Positions 4,469 to 5,805 of a DNA stretch of 5,805 bases are shown one piece after another. Position 1 is the first letter of the stretch; each line of letters begins with the position of its first letter. Where the stretch lies: contig JAFPWQ010000057.1 in NCBI GenBank assembly GCA_017394925.1, positions 1 through 5,805 on the forward strand. The letters are read 5' to 3'. This DNA comes from Synergistaceae bacterium. Lineage in GTDB: Bacteria; Synergistota; Synergistia; Synergistales; Aminobacteriaceae. The notes under the pieces were generated by a model, which did not search any database, had not been told where the DNA came from, and worked only from the letters and a program-made list of their open reading frames with translations. The translations under genes and the position numbers were made by a program.

Positions 4469-5075
4469 GGTTCAGCAAATCAATCACGCGTTCAAAAACT
4501 TCTTCGGGCATTCCTGTTGCATCGATTTCGAGCAATAAATTTCTTGCCCTGTAGAATTCAACGAGTGCTTCTGTCTGTTCATGAAAAACTTTCAAACGGC
4601 TTCTGATAGTCTCTTCGTTATCGTCTGCGCGCCTGTATAATTCTCCGCCGCATGAAGGGCATTTATCATTGTCCCAGTTCGTGATTGCACCGCATTTTCT
4701 GCACACTGCACGATTAAGCAATCTCTTCACGATGTCATCATCCGAGACTATGAACATAACAACGCCGTCAAGTTTAGTTTTTCCCTCAAGGAATTCTGCC
4801 TGCTTAACTGTTCGTGGGAATCCGTCAAGCATGAATCCTTCATTGGGCTTTAAACTGTCAAGACGTTCACCGATCATTTTCATCACGACTTCATCAGGAA
4901 CAAGTTCGCCTTTGTCCATGTATTTCTTTGCTTCGAGTCCTAAAGGCGTTCCCTGATTCAGATTCTGCCTGAGAATATCTCCCGTTGAAATGTGAGCGAG
5001 ACCATGACGTTCTTTAAGGAAAACGGCCTGAGTACCTTTTCCGGCACCAGGCGCACCCAGTAATACTAATTTCAT
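4455..5075 (-). CDS. adk: Adenylate kinase with a short four-cysteine lid
   Basis: This cytosolic enzyme catalyses ATP + AMP = 2 ADP and so balances adenylate pools. The 206-residue product has the P-loop GAPGAGKGT (7-15), the AMP-binding STGDILR (30-36) and DGFPRT (84-89), and the lid and post-lid arginines in RRADDNEETIRSRL (148-161). The lid holds C125, C128, C139 and C142 (CRKC and CPSC), the zinc-binding pattern of Gram-positive and several other bacterial enzymes. The two pairs are only 10 residues apart, where about 16 are usual, so the lid lacks the FNPP-like segment of long-form enzymes. The ATG at 5075 lies 2 nt after the secY stop. GAGGGG at the secY end may serve as the ribosome binding site. 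The gene overlaps map by 14 nt. The identity is secure; the short lid is a departure from the long form I know. Confidence 0.98.
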   Translation of the reverse strand: MKLVLLGAPGAGKGTQAVFLKERHGLAHISTGDILRQNLNQGTPLGLEAKKYMDKGELVPDEVVMKMIGERLDSLKPNEGFMLDGFPRTVKQAEFLEGKTKLDGVVMFIVSDDDIVKRLLNRAVCRKCGAITNWDNDKCPSCGGELYRRADDNEETIRSRLKVFHEQTEALVEFYRARNLLLEIDATGMPEEVFERVIDLLNHDKD

Positions 5076-5077
5076 GA

Positions 5078-5805
5078 TTAGCCCCTCAGCAGACCGCGCG
5101 AACGACCGCCGCCGGACTTCTTCAATATGCCGTCATAATGTCTCATGAGTAACTGCGCTTCAATCTGGTTTATCGTGTCAATTGCAACACCAACAACGAT
5201 TAATACCGCAGTGCCTCCGAAGTAAAAGCTCCTGACATTGAGAACTGACGACATTACATTAGGAATCAACGCAACGATTGCAAGGAACACAGCACCGCCG
5301 AGAGTTATACGTTCCATTACGCGCGTAATGTAATCTGATGTCGGCTGTCCTGGTCTTATGCCGAGAATGAATCCGCCGTATTTCTTCATGTTGTTGGCAA
5401 TGTCCGTCGGGTTAAACACGACCGCTGTGTAGAAATACGAGAAGAATATAATCAGCGCGATGTTGCAGAGAATATAAAATATGCTGTTCGGAGCAAATAA
5501 ATCACTGAAGAATCTTCCCACAGAACTATCATTGAAATAATTCGCGATGGTGTACGGGAATATTAACAGTGAACTTGCGAAAATTATCGGAATAACTCCT
5601 GCCTGATTCACTTTCAGTGGAATAAACGTGCTCTGACCGCCGTAAATCTTATTTCCGACAACGCGCTTTGCATACTGTACCGGCAATCTCCTCTGACCTT
5701 CCTGAAGCATAATGCATCCTGCAACAACTACGACCATTAAGACAAGTCCGAGCAGCAACGCAATCACGCTCAGAGATCCGAGTCTAACCATGTTCCATGT
5801 CTGCA
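5078..5805 (-). CDS. secY: Protein translocase subunit SecY, C-terminal part (N-terminus outside window)
   Basis: SecY is the channel subunit of the SecYEG translocon in the cytoplasmic membrane. The 241 visible residues, out of about 430 in the family, start inside the protein (QTWNMVRLG). They include a membrane helix (about 8-30), the cytoplasmic loop RRLPVQYAKR, the IYGGQSTFIPLKVNQAGVIP segment before the next helix, a helix around FYILCNIALIIFFSYFYTA, and the cytoplasmic loop NNMKKYGGFILGIRPGQPT. This last loop contains the GIRPG arginine needed for SecA-driven translocation in E. coli (R357). Two last helices follow, and the conserved end NQIEAQLLMRHYDG. Methionines in this part are internal, so the gene must continue past the right edge. 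It ends with TAA at 5078-5080, 2 nt before adk. The Gly/Arg-rich end (SGGGRSRGLLRG) is short and basic, as in other SecY proteins. Confidence 0.98.
   Translation of the reverse strand, partial: QTWNMVRLGSLSVIALLLGLVLMVVVVAGCIMLQEGQRRLPVQYAKRVVGNKIYGGQSTFIPLKVNQAGVIPIIFASSLLIFPYTIANYFNDSSVGRFFSDLFAPNSIFYILCNIALIIFFSYFYTAVVFNPTDIANNMKKYGGFILGIRPGQPTSDYITRVMERITLGGAVFLAIVALIPNVMSSVLNVRSFYFGGTAVLIVVGVAIDTINQIEAQLLMRHYDGILKKSGGGRSRGLLRG

Overview
This window is a ribosomal-protein and housekeeping gene cluster, the distal part of an S10/spc/alpha-type superoperon. Every recognisable gene lies on the minus strand. In transcription order, from right to left, these are secY (3' part only), adk, map, a small KOW-domain gene, infA, rpmJ, rpsM, rpsK, rpoA, rplQ, and an ecfA1-like ABC ATPase gene cut off by the left edge. 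The genes are packed head to tail with overlaps or gaps of no more than about 30 nt. No intergenic stretch is long enough for an RNA gene, mobile element or CRISPR array, and I found none.

The organism is a bacterium with strong AGGAGG-type ribosome binding sites and, by eye, moderate G+C. Four characters fit Synergistota or a clostridial Firmicute: adenylate kinase with a four-cysteine zinc-type lid, a KOW-domain RNA-binding protein between map and infA, initiation factor IF-1 inside the cluster, and an ECF-transporter ATPase just after rplQ. I lean towards Synergistota, but this is an inference from gene order and protein style, not a search result.

Region by region: 5078-5805 encodes the C-terminal half of the SecY translocon channel. 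The segment 3450-5075 holds adk, map and the KOW gene in an overlapping run. The segment 2264-3450 holds infA, rpmJ, rpsM and rpsK, whose products all act on the ribosome or at initiation. The segment 901-2238 is rpoA, 503-874 is rplQ, and 1-528 is the start of the ECF ATPase. Together they couple ribosome assembly, translation initiation, N-terminal methionine removal, protein export, nucleotide balance and RNA polymerase assembly in one growth-linked transcription unit.

There is no obvious new multi-gene system here. The most unusual item is the RNA polymerase alpha subunit. It has a lengthened proline-rich linker and, after an intact alpha-CTD, a tail of about 99 residues with alternating acidic and basic blocks. 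The usual DNA-contact lysine of the alpha-CTD also appears to be isoleucine. Other points are the absence of rpsD between rpsK and rpoA, a run of four consecutive genes starting with TTG, a Shine-Dalgarno sequence embedded in the last codons of rpmJ, and a shortened zinc lid in adenylate kinase.
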